Below are positions 51,080 through 60,538 of a stretch of DNA of 64,000 bases, in pieces (the stretch's first letter is position 1; the number at the start of each line of letters is the position of its first letter). The position numbers and the translations under genes are program-made. The DNA lies in contig JBHGNT010000015.1 in NCBI GenBank assembly GCA_043228905.1, positions 2,170,001-2,234,000 of the forward strand, given 5' to 3'. A model generated the notes under the pieces. That model ran no database searches and was not told the origin of the DNA. It saw only the letters and a list, made by a program, of their open reading frames with translations. Source of the stretch: Azolla caroliniana. Taxonomy: Eukaryota > Polypodiophyta.

Positions 51080-52407
51080 GCCAAAGGCCCATCCGAAGGA
51101 GTGGCTCTAGAAGAGCTGACGCAAATGGTGCGCAATCTCTAGATCGTGCAGGCCCAGAGAGACAGCGGCGAACAGTCCTGCAACCTAAAGCCTCCGGTTG
51201 GGCAATGGCGCATGTGGTGCGACGCGGTCGGCCACGTCCGGAAAGAGTGCGTGGATTTTGCAGACTCTCTTAGAAGCAATGTGGTGTATTTGTGGAACGA
51301 GTGAGTGCACGCCGGCGACACCCGGAAAGCCTTGGAGCTGAATACTGGGCATGGAGGAATGACGCGGCTGATCGAAGAAGCGGAGGCCGTCCACTACTCG
51401 GCGTCAGCAGGAATCCGGGTCGGAAGCAACCAAGGCCGAAAGACAAAAGACTTTGGATTCTGGCCCTTGGTGCTAGAAGGCCTCACCGGCGTACAACTGA
51501 GGAAGGAAGAAGCGGACTGTACGGAGAATCGGATCCGAGAGGTTACTAGATGGGACGACCCAGTCGAGGAGAAAACTGGATTCGTGGAAGCAGTGTGCTA
51601 GAACTACGAGGTTCTGGTAGAAGACAAGCGTGCGGGAAAGGTCGGAGGGGCCGGACCTTCCCAATGGTATGAGACCCGGTTCGGGCTGAAGCAAAATGAT
51701 GCTGGTAACCCCGGTGCACCAGATAGAATGAAGCAGGCCGGTTACCGGCTAAGCACGGAGATTGAGAGGACGACGGACCTATGGAAGGTCCTTGAGGAAC
51801 GGATTCTCCACAGCAAGGTGGAGTTATCGCTGAGGGAGGTGAGGGATTGCAAAGAAGGAGTTCCACAATTCCATCGTGGACTTGGTGAAGTAGAAACGTC
51901 TCTCAACGGAACCGGAACCGGAGAAGCCTGTGGAGGTGCGCACAACGCACCTAGAGGACATGGCCCTAGAAGACGAGTTGGTGGAGAGCCACTATTCGAA
52001 GTTGCACTAGGTAAGGGCTACTACGGAAACCCCCATTCGGGTCGAGGACATCTAGGAGCCGGTAGTGGCACTGATCGACCATGGGTCAGAGATCAACCTG
52101 ATGTCTATGGACTTCTATAAGAAGGGAAAGTGGCCGATCAACACCAAGCACGGTTGGAAGATACGTGCGGCGACGCGCGCCACAAAGGAGTTGCACGACG
52201 CCTGCCCCAAATGTACGTGTGAAAATCGGCGATGTCGAGATTGATCAACACTTCTTCGTGAAGGAGACATCCTCGCACCCGGTGATACTCGGTGAACCGT
52301 ACATTACGGCGGCACGCATGGAGACAAAGGTGTTGGATAATAGTTCGGCTTACACACGCGTGAAGAGCCAAGATGGGCGACACTCCGTCCAATTTCTAAC
52401 AATGTGA
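51080..52407 (+). pseudogene. Gy-F gag C-terminus and protease
   Basis: Resumes after H with AKGPSEGVALEELTQMV, then a knuckle remnant RMWCDAVGHVRKEC in which the first Cys codon is lost, and NVVYLWNE. HGGMTRLIEEAEAVHYSASA, REVTRWDDPVEEKTGF, RLSTEIERTTDLWKVLEER follow. Frameshifts near 51840 and 52020 disturb the linker. The protease core near 52070-52120 reads ALIDHGSEINLMS across codons damaged by a shift, then DVEIDQHFFVKETSSHPVIL, YITAARMETKVLDN and RHSVQFLTM, ending at 52405-52407. Confidence 0.8.
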
Positions 52408-53151
52408 CCGAACCATGAGTGTAACCCCGAGACCCTCATTGGCGATAGCCGAGGGGATTTTTAGAGAGGGCTATCAAGGCGTGGGGACGCAGTAGTCCAA
52501 ACACTCCAGCAAAACCCCACAAGTGTACCATAGGAAGGAATTTTTGTACTATAGGTACGAAGTTTTGGGTCTCCGAGGATGGAGGTTGTACGATAGCCGA
52601 CATTGGTGGCCGGGAGAAGAAGAGGGCCTAGGAGCATTTCAAAGAGTGCGGAGTCCTCAACCCAGACAAAGAAATTCGCAACGCCGTGGAGGCGGTCTCT
52701 TTCGACGACACCCTGGGGGAAATGGGAAAGGTGATTGAAGAAGGCCTCCGTGAAGACCGGGTGATTCCAGTTAACTCGGTGGAGATGTACGAAGTCATTG
52801 CCGACTTCGGGGAAAGGGTCGAGTTGGATCGAACGGCCCGCGTGGATACGCGATACAAGACTGTGGACCGGAAGGTGAGGTCAGTCGCGGCACCCGTACC
52901 GAAGGGCAACGAGGAATGGATGAAAGGGGTCGCGTCGGACCCAAGTTTGCGGAATCTAGCCGGCATAGGACACCGGTTCACCGACAAAAAGCTACGGGAG
53001 CTCAAGGTCGGTGGGGGTGGCTTCCTACTGCCGGCGGAGGAGCGGTTTCCGAGAATGCTCGGAAGTCACGAGAAGGCCTTCGCATTCTCACCGGAGGAGA
53101 TCGGGTGCGTAGATCCAACGATTGTGGAACCAATGGTGATTTTCACAGTGT
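52408..53151 (+). pseudogene. Gy-F protease-RT spacer and RT N-terminus
   Basis: The first 110 bp equal the non-coding-looking stretch in Gy-B after HECN. A frame from about 52560 has VVGREKKRA-like sequence. From 52686 it reads EAVSFDDTLGEMGKVIEEG, MYEVIADFGERVELDRTARV, GIGHRFTDKKLRELKVGGGG and PEEIGCVDPTIVEPMVIF. MYEVIADFGER is continuous here, which proves that the solo LTR in Gy-B is an insertion. The frame stops at the LTR-like insert at 53152. Confidence 0.8.
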
Positions 53152-54132
53152 CGTGAAGATTTTCGGCAATGGTGTGAAAATCACATAAAACTACAAAAAG
53201 ATGAAGGTCTTGAAGAAACATACATCTAAGTGTCAACTTACGTGGGTAGGAAGTTTGCAAAGACAAAGAGAAAATAAAATTGTGAGATATCCCACATAGA
53301 CAGGATAAATAACAATCTCACCATATATAAGGTAGAGCAAAAGCTATTATCTGTGTGTTTATGTGTGGAGCATAGAGAGTTCAAGGTGACTTGAACTAAG
53401 CGATTGGATTAATGGGTGTGGCTTGGCTACTTGCAAAGGTTTTGGCCAACCAAAACTGAACCGGCGACGGAGCCAGTGGCAACCGACATCCGGCTACCGG
53501 ACAGTAACCGGGATCCGACGACGGAACGGTAATCGATATCCGGCGACCGGCGACTAGATGGATAAATATATATATATATATATATACATATATACAAGGA
53601 GGGAAAGTAAAGATTTGAACCTTGCACCTCCAAGTTGAGAGTCAATAGGCTTACCACTAAGCCAACACATTTTCTTGGAATTATATTTTTATCATTGTAA
53701 CTTTACATGTAAATTCTCATACATGAGAGCTAAAATGAGTGACATGGTTATCATGCACCACATGTAATACATGAGTGCCAAATGGCAAACATGCATTTTA
53801 TGCATGTCTTGTACCCTCACATGCATGAGGTTATCTATAAAAGAGGGGAGGAAAAAGATAAAAGGACTAATGTAAAAATTTTGGATGATCAAATAAGAAA
53901 CTTGTAACCCTATTGTTGATGTATCTTATCTCTTAAATCTAAAGTTAAAAGTTCGATTTTATCTCTCTCACCATATCAATCTCTCTCATCCTAAAGTCGA
54001 GCGTTTAAATCTCATATTAATCTCAATCTCTCTCAATCTATCTTAAAAACCTTTCCCGCTAAAGCTAGTGCAAACTTCAAATCCTTCCGATCCAGGACCT
54101 CGATGGTTCCGCCTCGCGATCTGCACATAGTG
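53152..54132 (+). mobile_element. LTR-like insert in Gy-F RT (family uncertain)
   Basis: About 980 bp between MVIFT and the RT continuation VPHVSWNLK. It starts TGTCGTGAAGATTTTCGG and ends near GATCTTCACGACA, with GACCTCGATGGTTCCGCCTCG just before, like the 3' ends of Gy-A LTRs (GTGGTCCCGCCTCG). A TATA-like CATATATAAGG lies near 53314. It is AT-rich, with no ORF. Best read as a solo LTR of a related gypsy; the right border and the duplication are unresolved. Confidence 0.6.
53600..53672 (-). other. tRNA-derived (SINE-like) segment
   Basis: Minus strand: A box TGGCTTAGTGGTAAGCC (53664-53648), then B box GGTTCAAATC (53621-53612), with TA-repeat sequence at about 53568-53595 downstream. This is the layout of a short tRNA-derived SINE or tRNA relic. 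Pairing of acceptor arms is poor. Confidence 0.55.
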
Positions 54133-54625
54133 ACGGATCTTCACGACAATGGTACCACATGTGTCATGGAATCTCAAGCCGATTCCGGTACCAAGAGCTC
54201 ACATCCCGAAGTTGATGGAGTTGTTGAAGTAGAAGGTGGAGATGGGCATCCTCAAGCCGTTGAGTGCCCCGTATTCGAATCGGTGGTTTACCGTGCCGAA
54301 GAAGAACGGCACACTGCACTTCATTCAAGACCTGCAACCGGTCAATAAAGTGACCATTCAGAATGCAGGAATCAAACCGACTATTGATGAGTTCGTGGAG
54401 GCCTTCGCCAGAAAGTCGATCTATTCGGTCAGTGACCTGTACTCGGGGTACGATTAGTTCCAACTAGTCGTGGAGAGCAGGGATATTACGACGATGCGGA
54501 CTCCTCTCGGCCTAGTGGGGATGTGTACCCTACTGCAAGGAGGGACCAACTCAGTGGCGCACATGGTGAATGCAATGAACAAAGTGTTGCAGGACTACAT
54601 CCCAGACATCACCATGCCATTCTTG
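54133..54625 (+). pseudogene. Gy-F RT, middle part
   Basis: VSWNLKPIPVPRAHIPKL, TAG, KVEMGILKPLSAPYSNRWF, TVPKKNGTLHFIQDLQPV, DEFVEAFARKSIYSVSDLYS, GYD then TAG at 54455-54457 (CAG in Gy-B), FQLVVESRDITTMRTPL, and ITMPFL at the border. The catalytic FLDD is split by the solo LTR and resumes at 55074 as IPIKGC. Confidence 0.83.
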
Positions 54626-54850
54626 TGTCAGGAATAGTACTAAAACAGAGAGAGAATTAGTACTAGAGAAGGGAAGTACTATTAGTACTAAGAGGATGGG
54701 ACTACGTAAGACTCCCGAGAGAGAGGAAAGAGAAGAGGAGAGAGAGAGAGAGAGAGAGATAGTGAGGATGAGAAAGAGAGAGATGATGATAACATATGAT
54801 ATATTATAGGAAGAGTAAGTAGAAGATGGCTATGAGGCTTAAGACTAGCG

Positions 54851-54895
54851 TTGAACCAATTTGGTTCAACATAATGCCTAGTTCCTTCTTTTATA
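54851..54895 (-). promoter_or_regulatory. Core promoter of the H-related solo LTR
   Basis: Minus strand TATAA (54895-54891) and AAATTGGTTCAA (54862-54851) with a 33-nt offset, the same as in H. The box is part of a palindrome TTGAACCAAATTGGTTCAA. Confidence 0.65.
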
Positions 54896-54915
54896 GTGTT
54901 CTCAGGAGTAATCCT

Positions 54916-54933
54916 GAAGCTTCTAGAATGTTC
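54916..54933. promoter_or_regulatory. Perfect four-unit heat-shock element
   Basis: GAAGCTTCTAGAATGTTC is GAAnnTTCnnGAAnnTTC with no mismatch, about 21 bp upstream of the minus-strand TATA. Confidence 0.72.
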
Positions 54934-54995
54934 CAAAGAAATCTGGAATATGCATTAATTTCCTATAATAAACTTAAAATAATATCCTACATATT

Positions 54996-55060
54996 ACAAT
55001 AGATGGTATAATGGTCAAGAGCTCGACCCATATAACATAAGGTCATGGGTTCGAGTCTTG
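54996..55060 (+). other. tRNA-like segment in the H-related solo LTR
   Basis: A box TGGTATAATGGTCAAGAG (55004-55021) and B box GGTTCGAGTC (55048-55057), both close to consensus. They are antisense to the LTR and next to its 5' end. Confidence 0.62.
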
Positions 55061-55073
55061 CCATATCATGACA

Positions 55074-55373
55074 TCCCGATCAAAGGATGCTCGGTGGAAG
55101 ATGAGGACGAATCAGTTGGGCCAGACGGTTGCCGGAGATTCGTGGTGGACCACATCAACGACTGCAAGAGGGTGCTACAGAGACTCGAGAGTGGGCAACT
55201 CACCTTCTCCAGAGAGAAATCGGCTTTTGGGCAGTCAGAGATCATGGTCGTCGGTCACCTATGCGGACCTTAAGGCCGGAAACCATCCTCAGCAAAGGTA
55301 GAAGCCATCTCCACAATGAAGGAAGACTGCAAGTCGGTTACAGAAGTCCAGAGGTTCTTAGGCGCGTGCGCGT
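55074..55373 (+). pseudogene. Gy-F RT, C-terminal part
   Basis: IPIKGCSVEDEDESVGPD, RRFVVDHINDCKRVLQRLES, QLTFSREKSAFGQSEIMV, VGHLCGP, stop, GRKPSSAKVEAISTMKED and RFLGACA up to the E2 insertion. CAG at 55178-55180 is the codon that became TAG in Gy-B. Confidence 0.83.
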
Positions 55374-56140
55374 TGTCATGAAGAATTTCGGCCAGAGGCA
55401 GAAACCGGGAAACATTGGCTACATCGGCGGGGTGCAGCGTGTGTACGCACCCATATACATTTAGTGTGAATAACGAGGGCGCCTTTATGGCGCCGAAGAG
55501 TAGTCAAGTCGGGACAGACGATCCCATGAAAGTCGGGATTTATCCCGCATTGTAACGCAATCCTCTCCTTGTTCTATAAAAGGAAGGGAGCGCCCTTTGT
55601 GAAAGGGGTTGCCCATTTTGCATTAGAGGGTATACCGTTAGATTTAGGGTTAGTTACATTTCTTCTTCTTCTCCCCCCTTCGTGTTCATTTAGGGTTTGC
55701 TTCAGCTCCTCTCCTACGCAAGACCCCGCTCGGTGCGACGAGCCCGTGAGCTCCCCGACCGGCGGCTTGGCGGCTGACGACTATTGTAACCTACCTTGGT
55801 CCGGCTCGAAGCCGGGAATGTATTCTTCCTTTTATATATATACATTTGCGTCTGTCTGTGTATATTCGCATCTCTGTTGGTGTCGGGTGCTTCCCCTTTC
55901 CTGCGTTTCCTGTACATAAGGGCGTGAGTCGGGTCGACATGTGTGTGTGTGTGCGTGTGTGTGCGTGAGTCGGTGTTAAGCGCGCGCTCCCTCTCTTTCC
56001 CTCTCTCCCTTCGGTCGCTTCCGGTCTTCTTCCAGGATCCCCCAGAAACGGTGAAGCACGACTTCCTACGCTCCGTCACTCCCTAGTCCAAGACCCTCGT
56101 GGTCCCGCCTTTCTCCACGCACGCACGTAAAAACGTGACA
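55374..56140 (+). repeat. E2 5' LTR
   Basis: 767 bp, TGTCATGAAGAATTTCGG to AAACGTGACA. TATA box CTATAAAAGG at 55574-55583, a TA tract near 55836 and a GT repeat near 55938-55970. Confidence 0.92.
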
Positions 56141-56142
56141 TC

Positions 56143-56161
56143 TTTGGTGAACCCGACGTGA
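56143..56161 (+). other. E2 primer-binding site
   Basis: TTTGGTGAACCCGACGTGA, two bases after the LTR; identical to Gy-A and E1. Confidence 0.85.
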
Positions 56162-56177
56162 AAGGCGGCAAGGGAGA

Positions 56178-57617
56178 ATGGAGTCGGAAGACGACGACCT
56201 TGCGGAGATGGTGGCCGAAGTGGTGTTGGAGTCGACACGAGTGGTGATGAGGCGAGAAGCAACGCAACAAGCGGTTGAGCGAGTGGTCGAAAGAGTCGGC
56301 CGTTTCAACGGGGACAAAGTCCCATCTTACTTGGAAGCCTACAACGCGGAAATGGAGGAGCGTGGCGTAGACGAGGCATTGAGGCTGGAGTTCTTCTGTC
56401 GGGTCGTAGCTATCCGGATGCATGCAGAAGTTAAGGAGCTCCGTGAGGCTCATAGTTCGTGGGAGGCCTTCGAAGAGGCGCTCTTGAAGGTATACGAAGG
56501 ACGGCGGAAGAGCCGGGGACGACACGACTTCGACCAGTGGGTAGCATCGGCAAAGACCCACCGGGGTGCGACGAAGGTGTTCCAAGAGTTCGAGCGACGG
56601 CTTGCTCGGCTCCCGGAGCGGGAACAAGGTTTGGTGGGGACAAACAGGGTCCTACTGTTCGTCAAGTCGATCGACCGAGCGGAACAGGAGGCCATCGGGA
56701 TTGAGCTCGAAGATGATGACGGAGCGAATGGGCTTACGGAGGACTGGTCGAAGGTCGGAAGGGTGTGCCTACGGCTAGACAATGAGTGAGCCGAGAAGAC
56801 TAAGAGGAAGGTGCGCGACGACATGCCATCACAGCGGGAAGAGGCCGAACGGCAAAGAGAGCCGGCAAGGGTCGGCGTTGGGGCCAGGATTGCGGAGGCG
56901 TACGCAGCTCTCGAGGCGATGCTCGAGGAAGAGGAAAGATCAAGGCCGCAAGCCGAGACTGAGGAGACGGACTTGCCCCACGCGACGGCGGAAGATCGGT
57001 ACCACGGTACCACGGGAGAGGGTGCGGAACAAAACGCCCTCTCGACTTGCGGAGATAGAACGGCCAAGGACGAGGCCGAGATACAGATCGCGGAACCGGA
57101 TAATTGGGACCAGCGGTTTCGGGCGTGTCAGCCCGAAACCCCGGGAATCGGAGAAACAAGCCCAGGCGGGGCTTGCGCGATTGGTAAGAAGACGACCGCC
57201 GACCACGAAGAGTCGGTGGCTACGGACAAGGGCGTGAAACGGACGGGCGATTCTTTGTGTCTTCCCACACTTGCTCCCGAGACGATGGCAGTCGGGCCCA
57301 AGTGCCCACGTGAGTCCCAAGCGGAGGAAGGCGGCGGCGAAAGACCAAGAATCACCGGCGAGACGATACGGGGAAGGAGCGGACGAAAGCCCACGGACCC
57401 GATTCCGGAGAACTCGGCATTCGGGCCCGTATGCCCATGTAAGACCGAGGAGATGGATGGCGGTACCGAGGAGTCCTGGCACGATGCCAACGAAGATGGA
57501 TGGGAAACGGCCTGCGAGGAGGCCGAGGACGGAAGCGGCACGAGAAGATCGGCATTCCGATTCGGATGGAGAAGAATCCGGTCGTGGATCGTTCGAGCAG
57601 GGCCGGATTTGGCATAA
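56178..57617 (+). pseudogene. E2 gag-like protein with one nonsense codon
   Basis: MESEDDDLAEMVAEVVLEST through RVGRFNGDKVPSYLEAY, WEAFEEALLKVYEG, VLLFVKSIDRAEQEA and VGRVCLRLDNE to TGA 56787-56789, where E1 has CGA (Arg). The frame then continues MPSQREEAERQREPARVGVG, AYAALEAMLEEEERSRPQA and a repetitive tail to 57617. Apart from the nonsense codon it is collinear with the intact E1 protein, but the last 35 residues or so differ. No knuckle, protease or RT. Confidence 0.8.
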
Positions 57618-59755
57618 AGGTGCCGATACGGGAGAGGGTGCGGGACGAGCCGCCCTCTTTTACATGGGGAGAAAGACCGACCGGGCGAAGGTCGAGAGTT
57701 GGAAGGAGAATGAAAGCCGGTCCTATGGAGTTCCTTACACCGATCCGGCTGTCGGCCCGAGTGCTGGAGTAAGTCCTATAGGAGAGATCGGTGGCAACAG
57801 GAGAACGGGACCCGGCAATACGGAGAAGCACGGACGGACCCGGACGAGAACCGGGCGGAACGGACTCCCGGATGACCATTCCGGGAGGGAGGAAAAGAGC
57901 GAGCCTACGGAGAGGCCGAGGAGACGGTACGTCGGTACCACGGGAGAGGGTGCGGAGTAAACCGCCCTCTCGGCGTAGGACGACCCGGGACAGGGTTAGG
58001 AAGACAAATCGGAGGCCCAAGGAGGATCCTTCACACCGGTTCTAGAGACTTCGGCGGTCGGCAACGCGGTTGACGTAAGACCAAGATACTGACGATGGCG
58101 GCGAGGTGACGAAGGGAAAAAGGGCTACGGATGGGCGGTCTACGGAGATCCTCACACTGATCCGGCGGTCGGCCCGAGAGCCGACGTGAGTCCTATAGGG
58201 AAGATCGGTGGCGGCAGGAGAACGCGATCGAACGGCGGGAGGCGATGAACGGCACGAAGGTATCAGGCCAGCGAGGCGGCCACAAACCAAATCGGACCTT
58301 CCGGCAAGGTCAGTGGGCGTAAGGAAGTCCGGTCCTACGGGATCCCCACACTTAACCAGAGACTCCGGCAGTTCGGCCAACGTGGCAACATGAGACCAAG
58401 AGAGAAGGTTGGTGGCGGCGGGAAACGGGACCCAACTACGCGGAAGACACGAGGAGAGTCAGGGAGGGACTCAAACAAAAGACACCCGAATTTCGGCAAG
58501 CATAGAAACGGAGTCCGGTCCCATGGGACCCTCACACCGATCCGGAGACTCCGGCAGTTCGCCCAACGTGGCAACGTGAGACCAAGGGAGAAGGACTGTG
58601 GGGGTAGGGAACGGGACCCGACGACACGAGGTAGCGGATAGGGAGCCGGTAAGACGGGCGGACGAAGTGCGAAACCCTCACCGACCGGTCACGGCTTCGG
58701 AAGGAGCCGGTAGGGGCAAATACAAGGAGGTGTGTCGGGCCGGAAAGGCACACCTGGGACGGAATAAGAGTCTCGCAAGTGGCCATCGTGGGCCGGATCA
58801 AAGCGTGACTATGGGACAGTGTTCGGCACGGGAGGTGCCGAACAAAGGAAGCGGAAGACGGCACAAGAGAGGTGCCGGGAACGAGGTGACAAGTGCCTAG
58901 TGGACTGCACAGGGTCGGAGTTAGGGGATGGCAAGAGAGGCCGGAGGAGGATCCTCCACACTCGCTTCGTAGATCTCGGGAGCTCCGTCGAAGTAGCGAA
59001 GACTGACACGGCAAGCCCGGGGTGACAAGCTGGTGGGGGCGAGGGGACAACGGCAAGCGGAAGACTCGGGACCTGTTGCAGCAGCACGAAGACGGGAAGG
59101 GCCAAGTGGGCTACTACGGGGTGTTCCTCGGATGCGCGGCGATGCACGATCTGGCCGGGAAAGGGGCCGACAAGGCGTGCAATGAACCGGAGTACGGCAC
59201 AGGCGGTGCCAAACAACGGACGAGGGTATGTGGCGCACAGAGGTGCTGGAACGGAAAGGCGAGCGCGGAGATAGGTTGTGCGGTTCGGAGGTAGCGCGTA
59301 GAAGGCCAAAGAGGGATCCTCCACACTATTCCAGAGACCATGGCGGTTCGAGCCGACGCGGCGATGTAAGACCATGGAGAAGGAAGGTGGCGGCGAGAGG
59401 ACGAAGGCAGCGCGAAACAACATGGGACGACAATTAGGACATCACGAATGGTCATCGGAGGCCAAGCGGGCCACTACGGGCATGCCTCAAGCGGAGGACA
59501 TCGGGCATACGGCGGGAAGCGGGGCATTCATACGGCCGAACAAGGGCCAACGGAAGTACGCGTACTACGGAGATCGCGGCAGAGGACCCATCGACGGGTC
59601 GAACGAGCCTACGGGGAGGTAAGCGCGAAGGAAGAATCGAAGCCGACGGGTCAAACCGGCAGTGAGCCGGGATGCGGATCACGGAAGACCGGTTTCTCAC
59701 TGGCCGAAATCTCTCACCCTTCACCGGATTTGGCACATACCGGTGGATGTGCGGT
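57618..59755. repeat. E2 non-coding interior of diverged repeat modules
   Basis: 2.1 kb without credible coding. The phrase CGGCAGTTCGGCCAACGTGG occurs at about 58368 and, with one change, at 58551, in modules of about 183 bp with GACCAAGGGAGAAGG and GGGACCCG downstream. Related decayed modules begin near 57740, 58158 and 59330. It corresponds to the E1 interior 22670-24960. Confidence 0.72.
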
Positions 59756-59769
59756 TAGGTGGGGGCGGA

Positions 59770-60538
59770 TGTCGTGAAGAATTTCGGCCAGAGGCGGAAA
59801 CCGGGAAACATTGGCTACATCGGCGGGGTGCAGCGTGTGTACGCACCCATGTACATTTAGTGTGAATAACGAGGGCGCCTTTATGGCGCCGAAGAGTAGT
59901 CAAGTCGGGACAGACGATCCCATGAAAGTCGGGATTTATCCCGCATTGTAACGCATCCCTCTCCTTGTTCTATAAAAGGAAGGGAGCGCCCTTTGTGAAA
60001 GGGGTCCCCCATTTTGCATTAGAGGGTATACCGTTAGATTTAGGGTTAGTTACATTTCTTCTTCTTCTCCCCCCTTCATGTTCGCTTAGGGTTTGCTTCA
60101 GCTCCTCTCCTGTGCAAGACCCCGCTCGGCACGACGAGCCCATGAGCTCCCCGACCGGCGGCTTGGCGGCTGACGACTATTGTAACCTACCTTGGTCCGG
60201 CTCGAAGACGGGAATGTATTCTTCCTTTTATATATATACATTTGCGTCTGTCTGTGTATATTCGCGTCTCTGTTGGTGTCGGGTGCTTCCCCTTTCCTGC
60301 ATTTCCTGTACATAAGGGCGTGAGTCGGGTCGGCATGTGTGTGTGTGTGTGCGTGTGTGTGCGTGAGTCGGTGTTAAGCGCGCGCTCCCTCTCTTTCTCT
60401 CTCTCCCTTCAGTCGCTTCTGGTGTTCTTCTAGGATCCCCCGGAAACGGTGAAGCACGACTTCCTACGCTCCGTCACTCCCTAGTCCAAGACCCCCGTGG
60501 TCCCGCCTTTCTCCACGCACGCGTGTAACAACGCGACA
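59770..60538 (+). repeat. E2 3' LTR with preceding PPT
   Basis: 769 bp, TGTCGTGAAGAATTTCGG to ACGCGACA. Just before it stand ACCGGTGGATGTGCGGTTAG and the PPT GGTGGGGGCGGA. TATA box at 59970-59979. Confidence 0.92.

Larger units (their letters stand above)
54626..55073 (-). mobile_element. Solo LTR related to H
   Basis: 448 bp; minus strand TGTCATGATATGG at 55073 to TTCCTGACA at 54626. Organisation matches the H LTR: antisense tRNA-like segment, heat-shock elements, TATA, box AAATTGGTTCAACGC and a GA/CT-rich leader. It splits the Gy-F catalytic motif FL/DD-IPI. A clean duplication is not visible; a few target bases are missing. Confidence 0.8.
55374..60538 (+). mobile_element. E2, complete gag-only non-autonomous gypsy element
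   Basis: 5.2 kb with two full LTRs (55374-56140 and 59770-60538), PBS, PPT and 4-bp duplications GCGT (55370-55373 and 60539-60542) in Gy-F RT. The only coding homology is to gypsy gag. It parallels E1 over its whole length in the opposite orientation. Since it moved as a unit with clean ends, it must have been mobilised in trans. Confidence 0.92.
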
